The notes below the pieces were generated by a model that saw only the letters and a program-made list of their open reading frames with translations, had not been told where the DNA came from and did not search any database. Positions 25,922 to 33,620 of a stretch of DNA of 64,000 nt are shown piece by piece. Where the stretch lies: assembly GCA_021325515.1 (NCBI GenBank), contig JAJPHC010000039.1, positions 1 to 64,000 on the forward strand, in the 5' to 3' direction. The position numbers were made by a program, and so were the translations under genes. This DNA is from Acidobacteriota bacterium. Lineage in GTDB: Bacteria > Acidobacteriota > Thermoanaerobaculia > Gp7-AA8. Numbering within the stretch: the stretch's first letter is position 1; each line of letters begins with the position of its first letter.

Positions 25922-27328
25922 CTACCTTTCCGCCCACGCCCGCAGCGGCGCGAGACGCTTCTCCTCGAGATCATCGCGATAAAACAGATTGTACGTGTCG
26001 AATGGAATCAGCCGCCCGTCGGGATGGACGATGTGCACGCAGGTCTTCTTCACCGATCGCAGATCGAACGACTGCGCGTCGATGAACTCCACGATCAGCA
26101 GCCGGAAGATGTCGCCGTAGCGAAGATCGCCGGAGACCCGCGGGAGACAACAGAGCAGATCCTTGAGCTTTTCCGGCTGGGACTCGGCGCCGAGGGCCGT
26201 CGAGAACAGTTGCACGAAGGCGTTGCGCACGCCGGGCTCGTTCTCGAACACGATCGTGTTGCGGCTTCCGTCCAGCAACGCGTTGCGCCCGATCATCGAC
26301 GTCAGCGGAATCGCACCATCGCCGCTCTTGAGCGCGTAGCCCATGCACAACGAATCGGGATGACAAGGGACCGGCACCAGATCCTCGGGTGCAAAGAGCG
26401 GCGACTGCTCGAGGATCCTGCGGCGAACTTCCGACAGCGTGAGGCGATGCGCTCCGTCGTCGTAGCCGTCGAGCCGTCCTGCCGACTGCACCGGTTGCAG
26501 CGTGATCCCGCGCACGCAGCGCTGCTTCAATGCGAAGTCGATGATCGCGCCGATCTCCCCGTCATTCACACCCCGCTGCAGCGTGACGACGAGCGTCGTG
26601 GAGATGTCGAGCTCATTGAGGCGCTCGATCGCTTTCATTCGGATGTCGCGCAGATCTCCGCCGCGCAGCAGCTCGAGCGGCTGGGCCTGCAGCGAATCGA
26701 ACTGCAGATAGATCTCGAAGAGCGGCTTGTACGATGCGAGCCGCTGCGCGAACGCTTCATCGCGCGCGATCCGAATTCCGTTCGTATTCACCATCAGATG
26801 CCGGATCGGCCGCTTCTTCGCGGCATCGAGAATCGCGAAGAACTCCGGATGAATCGTCGGCTCGCCGCCGGAGATCTGGACGACATCCGCTTCCCCTTCG
26901 TTGGCGATGATCGCGTCGAGCATCGACTCGATCATCGACATCGAGCGGTGATGCTGCCGCTCCGGCCCGCTCTCCGCGTAGCAGATCGGGCAGCGCAGAT
27001 TGCACGCGTCCGTCACTTCGACGAGCGACACGCAACTGTGCTGCTCATGATCGGGACAGAGGCCGCAGTCGTAAGGACACGACCAGCGGATCGGCGTGTT
27101 GCGGCGCAGCGGCATCTCCGGAGGCTTCAGATAGTTCTCGCGGCACTGCCGGTAGTACGCGACATCGTCCGCCATCAGCACGCGCTCCGAACCATGCTGC
27201 GGGCAGTGCTTCAACATCCAGACGCAGCCATCCTCGAAGACGATCTTCCCGTCAATCCTCCGGTAACACGTCGTGCAGATGGAGACGACGGAGTCGTAAT
27301 ACAGATACGGCCGCGCTGCGCTGGTCAT
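25922..27328 (-). CDS. Tes/MJ0619-like radical SAM enzyme (membrane-spanning lipid family)
   Basis: A radical SAM protein of about 468 residues. The N-terminal Cys module (SICTTCYRRIDGKI, then KHCPQHG) and the CPYDCGLCPDHEQHSC block precede the cluster motif CNLRCPIC (CxxxCxxC). ISGGEPTIHPEF and LPVPCHPDSLC-like elements follow, and the C-terminal KKTCVHIVHPDGRLIPFDTYN segment. This order of Cys clusters is that of the MJ0619/Tes family. Characterised archaeal Tes joins lipid tails to make tetraethers, and bacterial relatives are proposed to make membrane-spanning lipids. The gene is placed after an Lgt-like gene that it overlaps by about 77 nt. The start is either 27328 (MTSAARP) or 27346. 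The lipid substrate is an inference. Confidence 0.85.
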   Translation of the reverse strand: MTSAARPYLYYDSVVSICTTCYRRIDGKIVFEDGCVWMLKHCPQHGSERVLMADDVAYYRQCRENYLKPPEMPLRRNTPIRWSCPYDCGLCPDHEQHSCVSLVEVTDACNLRCPICYAESGPERQHHRSMSMIESMLDAIIANEGEADVVQISGGEPTIHPEFFAILDAAKKRPIRHLMVNTNGIRIARDEAFAQRLASYKPLFEIYLQFDSLQAQPLELLRGGDLRDIRMKAIERLNELDISTTLVVTLQRGVNDGEIGAIIDFALKQRCVRGITLQPVQSAGRLDGYDDGAHRLTLSEVRRRILEQSPLFAPEDLVPVPCHPDSLCMGYALKSGDGAIPLTSMIGRNALLDGSRNTIVFENEPGVRNAFVQLFSTALGAESQPEKLKDLLCCLPRVSGDLRYGDIFRLLIVEFIDAQSFDLRSVKKTCVHIVHPDGRLIPFDTYNLFYRDDLEEKRLAPLRAWAER

Positions 27329-27989
27329 TCGTGAATACAGCTCCATAGTAGAGCAGTCCCGCGACGCACGCCCACTGGAGCGACGTGAGGCCGCCGAAGA
27401 TCGGCGCCGGATCAGGCTTCAGAAAATCGACGAACAGGCGGAAGAGCAGATACGAAGAGAGAAAGACGCGAAACGCGTCGCCTTCGTGCCGTGACCGTGC
27501 GCGCACGAAGCGCGTGAGCGGCAGAAGCATCAGGAGAAAGGCGATCTCGTACAACGCGACAGGATGGCGGCGCACGCCGTCGCCGATCGCGATGCCCCAG
27601 GGCAGCGACGTCGGCAGGCCCGCGGTGTGATCCGCAGGGCCCAGCAGAAAACAGCCGACGCGGCCGACCGCGATCGCGACGATCAGCGGCTCGGCGAGGA
27701 GATCGCCTGTCGACCGTTCGATGCCGCTCCTCTTCTTCGCGAGCTCCACGCCAATCAGACCGCCGAGGAGGCCGCCGAGAATCGTCTTCCCTTCGAAGAG
27801 GGAGAAGAGATCGAGATGCGGATCGCAGAGCCAGTGCAGGAGGCGCGAGCCGATCAGCGCGCCGAGTGCCGCGCCGGCGAGAACAGTGGCGCGCGATTCG
27901 TGCGACAGCGCATCGCCGTGCCGCGCACGCTGCCAGGCGTAGAGCGAAATGCCTGCGAAGTAACCGAGGGCTTCGAAGAGAAAGTGCAT
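27252..27989 (-). CDS. Prolipoprotein diacylglyceryl transferase (Lgt)-like membrane protein
   Basis: A 245-residue polytopic protein. GKTILGGLLGGLIGVELAKK, VGRVGCFLLGPADHTAG, PWGIAIGDGVRRHPVALYE and LFRLFVDFLKPDP correspond in order to the conserved Lgt segments, including the Arg of GRVGC and the HP-x-x-LYE motif. Lgt transfers diacylglycerol from phosphatidylglycerol to a lipobox Cys. Because it overlaps a Tes-like radical SAM gene, it may instead be a paralogue acting on another lipid substrate. The last 30 or so residues overlap the radical SAM start. A TACCAT -10-like box lies 22 nt upstream of the ATG. Confidence 0.82.
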   Translation of the reverse strand: MHFLFEALGYFAGISLYAWQRARHGDALSHESRATVLAGAALGALIGSRLLHWLCDPHLDLFSLFEGKTILGGLLGGLIGVELAKKRSGIERSTGDLLAEPLIVAIAVGRVGCFLLGPADHTAGLPTSLPWGIAIGDGVRRHPVALYEIAFLLMLLPLTRFVRARSRHEGDAFRVFLSSYLLFRLFVDFLKPDPAPIFGGLTSLQWACVAGLLYYGAVFTNDQRSAAVSVLRLRRLHLHDVLPED

Positions 27990-28226
27990 CGTTCAGTTGG
28001 CGTGCGATGCAATGGTAACCTCGGGAAATGATCAGGCTGCTCGTGATTCCTGCACCGCTCATCGTGACGACCATGGCGACGATCAGCGCGCCGAGCAGTA
28101 CGGAATAGAGAACGCCGACCATCGAGTAGATCGGGTCCGACACATCGTTGCTCTCCTTGAGCTGATCCTGCGGCCAGCGCCGCCGGAGTAGCGCAGCCCC
28201 GCGAGCGACCGGAAGGCAACGAGGAA

Positions 28227-28544
28227 GTGGCGTTCTACACCGACTCCATCGCTCGCCTCAACGAGCTGTCTTCGAATCGAAAGGAACGAATCCTCTGCAG
28301 CGAGTCGGAGTTGCCCGGCATCCTCTGGGTGCTGCTGATCGGCGGCAGCATCATCTCGATCGCCTTCACCTATCTGTTCGGAACGGCTAACCATACGGTG
28401 CACACGCTGATCGTGACGATGCTCTCCGCGCTGCTCAGTTTCGTCCTGTTCATGATCTTCAGTCTCGAGCATCCCTACAGCGGCAGCATCTCCGTGAAGC
28501 CTTCGAGTTTTCAGCGCGTCATTGCCGCACATTCGCGAGAATAG
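28227..28544 (+). pseudogene. Truncated DUF4239 (bestrophin-like) fragment
   Basis: The 105 residues from a GTG codon match only the C-terminal half of DUF4239 membrane proteins: FYTDSIARLNELSSNRKERI, then SELPGILWVLLIGGSIISIAFTYLFG and a further helix ending in LEHPYSGSISVKPSSF. Full members are about 250 residues and have an N-terminal helix pair before this point. In frame upstream there is a stop at 28158-28160 and no such helices. On the opposite strand at 28070-28143 an open stretch reads MVGVLYSVLLGALIVAMVV, which resembles the missing DUF4239 helix. It is probably a broken gene, possibly with an inverted piece. Confidence 0.6.
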
Positions 28545-28548
28545 CGGC

Positions 28549-29472
28549 ATGCGCCGCGCGATGCTTCTTCTGCTGATCCTCTCCTCGATGACGTCTCACG
28601 CAGCCGGACGCTGGATTCTGCAGAGCAATCCATGGGTCAACCTGCACCAGCGGCTGATGTATCAGACGAGATTCAACGATGCGGCGGACCCGGCCGGCCT
28701 CGATGCCGCCGGACTCGCGCAGTGGAGAAAGAACGTCGAGGCGTATCGCGCCTGGATCGGGAAACGGCATCCGATCTTCGACGGCGGGCTGATCGCGCTC
28801 AATGCCGCGCTCTCGCAGACCAGCGGCGCTTCGCTCCCTCCCTCGATTCCGAAAGAGGCGGCGGACGTATTGAACGCCGCGATGCCGCTGTATCGCATCG
28901 CGCAATGGCAGGAAGACGATCGCGCGAACCGCTTCTTCATCGCGATGGCCGAAACGCTGCTGGCGAATGCGGGAGAGGAGCTCGCGCTGGAGCATGCGAA
29001 GGTCTACGGCGTGCCGTTTCCATCGCACATTCACGTCGACGTCACCGCGTATGCCTGGCAATTCGGCGCGTATACCACCGGCGATGACGGCGATCATGCG
29101 CAGACGGTCATGTCGAGCATCGATCCCGGCTATCAGGGATTCGGCTCGCTGGAGATGCTGCTGCACGAGCCGTCGCATGTCATCGCCGGCGCGGACAGCG
29201 GGGCGATCGGCGGCGATCTCACGCGGATCGCGAAGGAGATGCACGTGAAGACGCCGCCCAATCTCTGGCACGCGATCCTCTTCTACACATCGAGCGAGCT
29301 GACGCGGCGCGCGCTGGCGAAGCGCGGCGTCACGACGGCGTTCACGCCGTCGATGATCGGGATGTACACGCACGGCTTCCAGAGTTTTCGCCACGCCCTC
29401 GAGACGTACTGGCAGGCTTATCTCGACGGCAAAACGACGCGCGAGGCCGCGCTGCGCGCCATCATGACGTAA
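28549..29472 (+). CDS. Secreted protein with HExxH zinc-peptidase motif
   Basis: A 307-residue protein with a signal peptide (MRRAMLLLLILSSMTSHAAG). It is largely helical, with a HEPSH motif at residues 206-210 inside SLEMLLHEPSHVIAG, the form of a zincin active site (HExxH preceded by hydrophobic residues). A downstream Glu or His ligand cannot be assigned with confidence. The family is not recognised by eye. Its 3' end overlaps the convergent DUF2238 gene by 11 nt. The Met at 28549 was chosen as it starts the signal peptide. Confidence 0.75.
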   Translation: MRRAMLLLLILSSMTSHAAGRWILQSNPWVNLHQRLMYQTRFNDAADPAGLDAAGLAQWRKNVEAYRAWIGKRHPIFDGGLIALNAALSQTSGASLPPSIPKEAADVLNAAMPLYRIAQWQEDDRANRFFIAMAETLLANAGEELALEHAKVYGVPFPSHIHVDVTAYAWQFGAYTTGDDGDHAQTVMSSIDPGYQGFGSLEMLLHEPSHVIAGADSGAIGGDLTRIAKEMHVKTPPNLWHAILFYTSSELTRRALAKRGVTTAFTPSMIGMYTHGFQSFRHALETYWQAYLDGKTTREAALRAIMT

Positions 29473-30085
29473 CTGACCGCGCCATCGAGCGGTCGTGCAG
29501 CTTCTGCATGATGGTGAGCGCGACGACCGCGCCGACACACGCCATCAGCATGTCCTTCTGCGTGTCCCACACGTCGCCCTGCGTACCGAGAAAATCGTTC
29601 GCGGCGGTGCCGGTCAGCTCCGCGGTCGCCCACTCCAGCAGTTCGTAGAGCGCGCTGATCGCCAGGCAGATCGAGAAGACGATCGCGTTGAGCCAGCCGC
29701 CGCGCCGGATCTTCGGAATGCGGATGAGGACCTCGCGCGCCGCGATCGCGGGGACGAAGCCCTGCGCGAAGTGGCCGATGCGATCGTAGTGATTCCGCGT
29801 GAAGCCGAACCAGTGCTCCATCCATGTGCCGAGCGGTACGCGCGCGTACGTGTACTTCCCGCCCAGCTCGAGGATCATCGCGTGAATCGCGATGAGCAGG
29901 TAGAGGAGGTTCGACAAGCGAAAACGCCTGTACGTCGCGATCAGCACCGCAGCGGCGATGACCGCGGGAAACACTTCCATCACCCACGTGAAGCGGTCGA
30001 ACGGATGGATCCCGCTCCAGACGAAGACGACGGCACTGAGGCCGAGGAGCGACAGATGCAGCGTGGAGTCAGTTGGACGTGTCAC
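29462..30085 (-). CDS. DUF2238 (YjdF-like) membrane protein
   Basis: A 207-residue protein from a GTG codon (VTRPTDS) with five or six helices. The conserved loop GTWMEHWFGFTRNHYDRIGHFAQGFVPAIAAREVL and the segment YELLEWATAELTGTAANDFLGTQGDVWDTQKDM are diagnostic for the YjdF/DUF2238 family. No function is established. A TATACT box ends 11 nt before the GTG, which supports this start. The longer in-frame upstream sequence has no coding character. Confidence 0.88.
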   Translation of the reverse strand: MTRPTDSTLHLSLLGLSAVVFVWSGIHPFDRFTWVMEVFPAVIAAAVLIATYRRFRLSNLLYLLIAIHAMILELGGKYTYARVPLGTWMEHWFGFTRNHYDRIGHFAQGFVPAIAAREVLIRIPKIRRGGWLNAIVFSICLAISALYELLEWATAELTGTAANDFLGTQGDVWDTQKDMLMACVGAVVALTIMQKLHDRSMARSVTS

Positions 30086-30256
30086 GAACGGGCCGGAGTA
30101 TACGTCCAAGGTGCTTGAGCGACGGCTCGCGGACAAGGACGACCGCACATGGGTGCGATCGGGAGGATTACCGCTCGCTTTTCTACAGCGCGCTCGACTT
30201 TGTGTCCGCCGTTCCCCGTTCGAAGACTCTGCACTGATCTCCTGCTGACTCTGCCA

Positions 30257-30262
30257 TATCAT
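30257..30262 (+). promoter_or_regulatory. -10 box of a probable leaderless promoter (OPT gene)
   Basis: TATCAT ends 7 nt before the ATG at 30270 and no Shine-Dalgarno sequence is present. Confidence 0.6.
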
Positions 30263-30269
30263 CCGCGGC

Positions 30270-32168
30270 ATGCAGACCGAACTTCGCGAGCTCACTCTGC
30301 GCGCCGTCGTCGCAGGCATCGCCTTCGGCATCCTCTTCGGCGCGGCCAACGCCTACCTCGGTCTTCGCGTCGGCCTGACCGTTTCGACATCGATTCCGAT
30401 CGCCGTGCTGACTGTCGCGCTGTTGCGGCTGCTGCCGAAGCGCGGAGAAGTCATTCTCGAAGCGAACCTCGCGCAGACGATCGGATCGGCGTCGTCCTCA
30501 CTCGCGACGGGCACGATCTTCACGATCCCTGCGCTCTTCCTCTGGGGCATGGTGCCTCCCTTCTACCAGGTCGCACTCCTCGCTCTTCTCGGCGGCTACC
30601 TCGGCATCGCGGCGATGATTCCGCTGCGGCGTCTCCTCATCGTCCGCTCCGCCGACGAACTGCCGTATCCGGAAGGCACCGCGTGCGCGGAAGTTCTGCG
30701 CGCAACGACGACGAGTGCCGCCGGCGGCAAATGGATCTTCATCGGACTCGCTGCCGGCGCGGCCATCAAGCTCGCGCTCGGCGCGGGGATGCTCCTCCCC
30801 TCGACACTCGCGCATGAGCTGCCGCTGATTCCGAAGGCCGAGCTCTCGCTCGAGATCGCGCCGGCGCTCATCGCCGTCGGCTACATTCTCGCCTACCGGC
30901 AATCGGCGATCATGGTCTCCGGCAGTCTGATCTCCGCGCTGGTGCTGACGCCGGTCATCGGGCTCGTCGGCGCGAACCTCACCGCGCCGCTGTTCCCGGA
31001 GATGAAGCTGGCGATTCACGACATGACCGCGGGCCAGATCTGGTCCCGCTACGTGCGCTACATCGGTGCGGGAGCGGTTGCCGCCGCGGGCATCGTCGCG
31101 GTGGCGCGCGCGCTGCCGACGATGTGGAGCTCCTTTGCGGCAGTCGTTCGCGGACTGAGAACGCAGCAGGGAGTCGCGGAAGAAACGGCCGATCCGCGCG
31201 ATCGCGATCTGCCGTCGTGGGTCGTCGTCGTCGTGCCGCTGCTGATCATCGTCACACTCGTCGCGGTGCCGGGACTCTTTGCGGGTGAGATGTCGTTCGC
31301 GCCGCGCCTCGTCGCGGCGATCGGCGTGGCGATCTTCGGCGTCGCCTTCGTCGTCGTGTCGTCGCGCATCGTCGGCCTCATCGGCGTGTCATCGAATCCG
31401 ACCTCGGCGATGACGCTCGTGACGCTGCTCGGTGTCTCGGTCGTCTTCGTGCTGCTCGGCTGGCGCGATCCGTCGGCGCGCGCGGCGATTCTCACCGTCG
31501 GCACCGTCGTCTGCATCGCGGCATCAAAAGCGGGCGACATCTCGCAGGATCTGAAGACCGGCTATCTCGTCGGCGCAACGCCGGCGCGCCAGCAGTTCGG
31601 ACAGTTCATCGGTGCCGCCTTCGCCTGCTGGGCTGTCGCCGCGACCGTGCTGCTGCTCGGCGATGCCTACAAGTTCGGATCGAGCGATCTCCCTGCGCCG
31701 CAGGCAACCCTGATGAAGACGGTGATCGAAGGCGTGCTGGCAGGATCGCTGCCGTGGGGACTCGTCGGCGCCGGCGCGATGCTGACCGTCTGCGCGCTCA
31801 TCGCCGGGCTGCCCGGCCTGTCGTTCGCGATCGGCATCTACCTCCCGCTCAGCAGTCTCACTCCCATCTTCCTCGGCGGCATCATTCGCCACATGGTCGA
31901 TGCGAGGCGCAAGGAGAAAGCGCGGGAGACCGATCGCGGGGTGCTCGCGGCGTCGGGAATGATCGCCGGCGAAGGGCTGGCCGGCGTGTTGATCGCGTTG
32001 ATCGTCACCGTGATGACGAGATGGAAAGAGAGCGCGTTCACGAGCGCAATGACCTCGATGCACTTCGCCGCGAAGAACTTCACCTGGATCACAGGCAGCG
32101 CGGCAGTACTCGGCGGAATCGCAATCGTAGCCGGAGTGAGCGCCCTCCTCTACCGCGCCGGCCGTTAA
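30270..32168 (+). CDS. OPT family oligopeptide/metal-chelate transporter
   Basis: A 632-residue protein with about 14 hydrophobic helices. The N-terminal AFGILFGAANAYLGLRVGLTVSTSIPIAVL and the ADELPYPEGTACAEVL motif are typical of bacterial OPT (oligopeptide transporter) proteins, as is the repeated second half with SNPTSAMTLVTLLG. OPT members import peptides or siderophore-metal complexes. The substrate is not readable here. The terminal codon and TAA stop (CGT TAA) lie within a 44-bp palindromic repeat, so the last residue and stop are supplied by that element. Confidence 0.92.
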   Translation: MQTELRELTLRAVVAGIAFGILFGAANAYLGLRVGLTVSTSIPIAVLTVALLRLLPKRGEVILEANLAQTIGSASSSLATGTIFTIPALFLWGMVPPFYQVALLALLGGYLGIAAMIPLRRLLIVRSADELPYPEGTACAEVLRATTTSAAGGKWIFIGLAAGAAIKLALGAGMLLPSTLAHELPLIPKAELSLEIAPALIAVGYILAYRQSAIMVSGSLISALVLTPVIGLVGANLTAPLFPEMKLAIHDMTAGQIWSRYVRYIGAGAVAAAGIVAVARALPTMWSSFAAVVRGLRTQQGVAEETADPRDRDLPSWVVVVVPLLIIVTLVAVPGLFAGEMSFAPRLVAAIGVAIFGVAFVVVSSRIVGLIGVSSNPTSAMTLVTLLGVSVVFVLLGWRDPSARAAILTVGTVVCIAASKAGDISQDLKTGYLVGATPARQQFGQFIGAAFACWAVAATVLLLGDAYKFGSSDLPAPQATLMKTVIEGVLAGSLPWGLVGAGAMLTVCALIAGLPGLSFAIGIYLPLSSLTPIFLGGIIRHMVDARRKEKARETDRGVLAASGMIAGEGLAGVLIALIVTVMTRWKESAFTSAMTSMHFAAKNFTWITGSAAVLGGIAIVAGVSALLYRAGR

Positions 32169-32207
32169 GTTGGTTTTCGGGGGTCACACCTGGAAAATCA
32201 ACTTAAC
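32164..32207 (+). repeat. 44-bp REP-like palindrome, copy D (single)
   Basis: Identical to copies A, B and E. The stop codon of the OPT gene (32166-32168) is the TAA of the repeat's GTTAAG end. It could also act as a terminator for the OPT gene and the convergent peroxiredoxin gene. Confidence 0.95.
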
Positions 32208-32235
32208 GGCGAGACCAGAGTCCGAGGATTCGACG

Positions 32236-32754
32236 CTACTTCTGCAGCGCAGCGAGATCGGCGAGCACTTCCTCACTGTGGCCCGCCGGCTTCACCTTCA
32301 CGTACACCTTGCGGATCACGCCCGCGGGATCGATGAGAAAGGTGTTGCGCGCGGCGTACGTCACCCCTTCGTGCTCCATCACCGAGCCGTACTTCGCCGA
32401 CACCTCGTGCTGCGTGTCCGCGAGCAACTTGAAGTTGAGGCCTTCCTTGGTGCAGAAGCTCTTGTGGGAGTCGACGGCGTCGACGCTCACGCCGACGATC
32501 GCCGCATTCTTCTCCTCGTACTTTTTCAGATCGCGCTGGAAGTTGTGCGCCTCGAGAGTGCATCCGGAGGTGAAGTCCTTCGGATAGAAGTAGAGGACGA
32601 CCCATTTTCCCTTGAACTGCGACAACGCGACGGCGCTGCCATCCTGACTCGGCAGCGTGAACGCCGGCGCCGCGCTCCCGGCGGAGGGGACATCGGCGGC
32701 AAAGAGCGTCGCGGCAACGGCGAGGGCGAGCATCACGAACATGCGCAGTTTCAT
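32236..32754 (-). CDS. Exported AhpC/TSA-type peroxiredoxin (BCP/PrxQ-like)
   Basis: A 172-residue thioredoxin-fold peroxidase with a signal peptide, so probably periplasmic. The peroxidatic Cys is Cys65 in DFTSGCTLEA (usually FTPGCT). The Pro is replaced by Ser. PrxQ enzymes often carry a resolving Cys five residues later. Here that position is His70, and the next Cys is Cys101, so a one-Cys or atypical two-Cys cycle is likely. Further conserved segments are VVLYFYPKDFT, VGVSVDAVDSHKSF and RNTFLIDPAGVIRKVY. The ATG at 32754 has a TACCAT box 6 nt upstream. It is divergent from the pseudouridine synthase gene. Confidence 0.9.
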   Translation of the reverse strand: MKLRMFVMLALAVAATLFAADVPSAGSAAPAFTLPSQDGSAVALSQFKGKWVVLYFYPKDFTSGCTLEAHNFQRDLKKYEEKNAAIVGVSVDAVDSHKSFCTKEGLNFKLLADTQHEVSAKYGSVMEHEGVTYAARNTFLIDPAGVIRKVYVKVKPAGHSEEVLADLAALQK

Positions 32755-32779
32755 CGGCTCATGGTATCAGTGTCCCGTC
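32755..32779. promoter_or_regulatory. Compact divergent promoter between peroxiredoxin and RluA genes
   Basis: Only 25 bp separate the two start codons. On the minus strand TACCAT (32761-32766) ends 6 nt before the peroxiredoxin ATG. On the plus strand TATCAG (32765-32770) ends 9 nt before the RluA ATG. The two -10 boxes overlap, so both transcripts would be nearly leaderless and polymerase binding mutually exclusive. Confidence 0.55.
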
Positions 32780-33580
32780 ATGACGCTGCTCGAGGCACTT
32801 CGCCGGCGCTATCCCGACTCGTCGAGCACCACCCTGCGGCAATGGATGCAGAGCGACCGCGTGCGTGTGAACGGAGCTCCGGAACGGAATGCCAGACGCG
32901 AGGTGAGCGAGAGCGATCGCATCGAGGTCGTCGCGAAGAGCGAGAAGATCGATCCGCGCGTTCGCATCCTGTTCGAGGACGACGACCTCATCGTCGCCGA
33001 CAAGAGTGAAGGAATCCTCACCGTCCCCAGCGAACAGGTGCGGTACGAGACTGCGCAGACCTTCCTCGAGAAATACCTCAACCGCGAGCTGCATGTGGTG
33101 CAGCGCCTAGACAGGGATACGTCGGGCGTGCTCGTCTTCGCGAAGAATGCCTGGATCGCAGAGCGGCTGCGGGAATTGTTCGCGGCGCATGACATCGACC
33201 GCATCTACATCGCGATCGTGCACGGCAAGCTGAAGCCGCCGTCGGGCACGTTCCGATCGCTGCTCAGCGAAGGCGATGATCTTCGCGTGCGCAGCGCTGC
33301 CGGCGGGAAAGAGGCGATCACGCATTACAGGACGATCGCGTCGGGGCGCAGCCATTCGATGCTCGAGGTGACGCTCGAGACCGGACGCCGCAATCAGATC
33401 CGCGTGCATCTGTCGGAAGCCGGACACCCGATCGTTGGCGACACGATGTATGGCAAGGGCCGCGAGCTCGGACGCCTCTTCCTCCACGCCAAACTCCTCG
33501 GTTTCGTTCATCCGAGGACGGGAGTGAAGGTGTCGTTCACGGCGGAGTTGCCGCGAGAGTTTCGGGAAGTGCAGCTATAG
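32780..33580 (+). CDS. RluA-family RNA pseudouridine synthase
   Basis: A 266-residue protein. An N-terminal S4-like domain (TLRQWMQSDRVRVNGAPERNARREV) is followed by the catalytic domain with VVQRLDRDTSGVLVFAKN. Its RLDRDTSG motif holds the catalytic Asp and the conserved Arg and Leu. GRRNQIRVHLSEAGHPIVGDTMYG and FLHAKLLGFVHP then follow. It isomerises uridine in rRNA or tRNA, but the target site cannot be inferred. The start at 32780 was chosen because upstream in-frame codons overlap the peroxiredoxin gene and its promoter. Confidence 0.92.
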   Translation: MTLLEALRRRYPDSSSTTLRQWMQSDRVRVNGAPERNARREVSESDRIEVVAKSEKIDPRVRILFEDDDLIVADKSEGILTVPSEQVRYETAQTFLEKYLNRELHVVQRLDRDTSGVLVFAKNAWIAERLRELFAAHDIDRIYIAIVHGKLKPPSGTFRSLLSEGDDLRVRSAAGGKEAITHYRTIASGRSHSMLEVTLETGRRNQIRVHLSEAGHPIVGDTMYGKGRELGRLFLHAKLLGFVHPRTGVKVSFTAELPREFREVQL

Positions 33581-33620
33581 CTTCCCGATCAGAGGAGGAC
33601 GACACTCATGCTGGCGGAGA

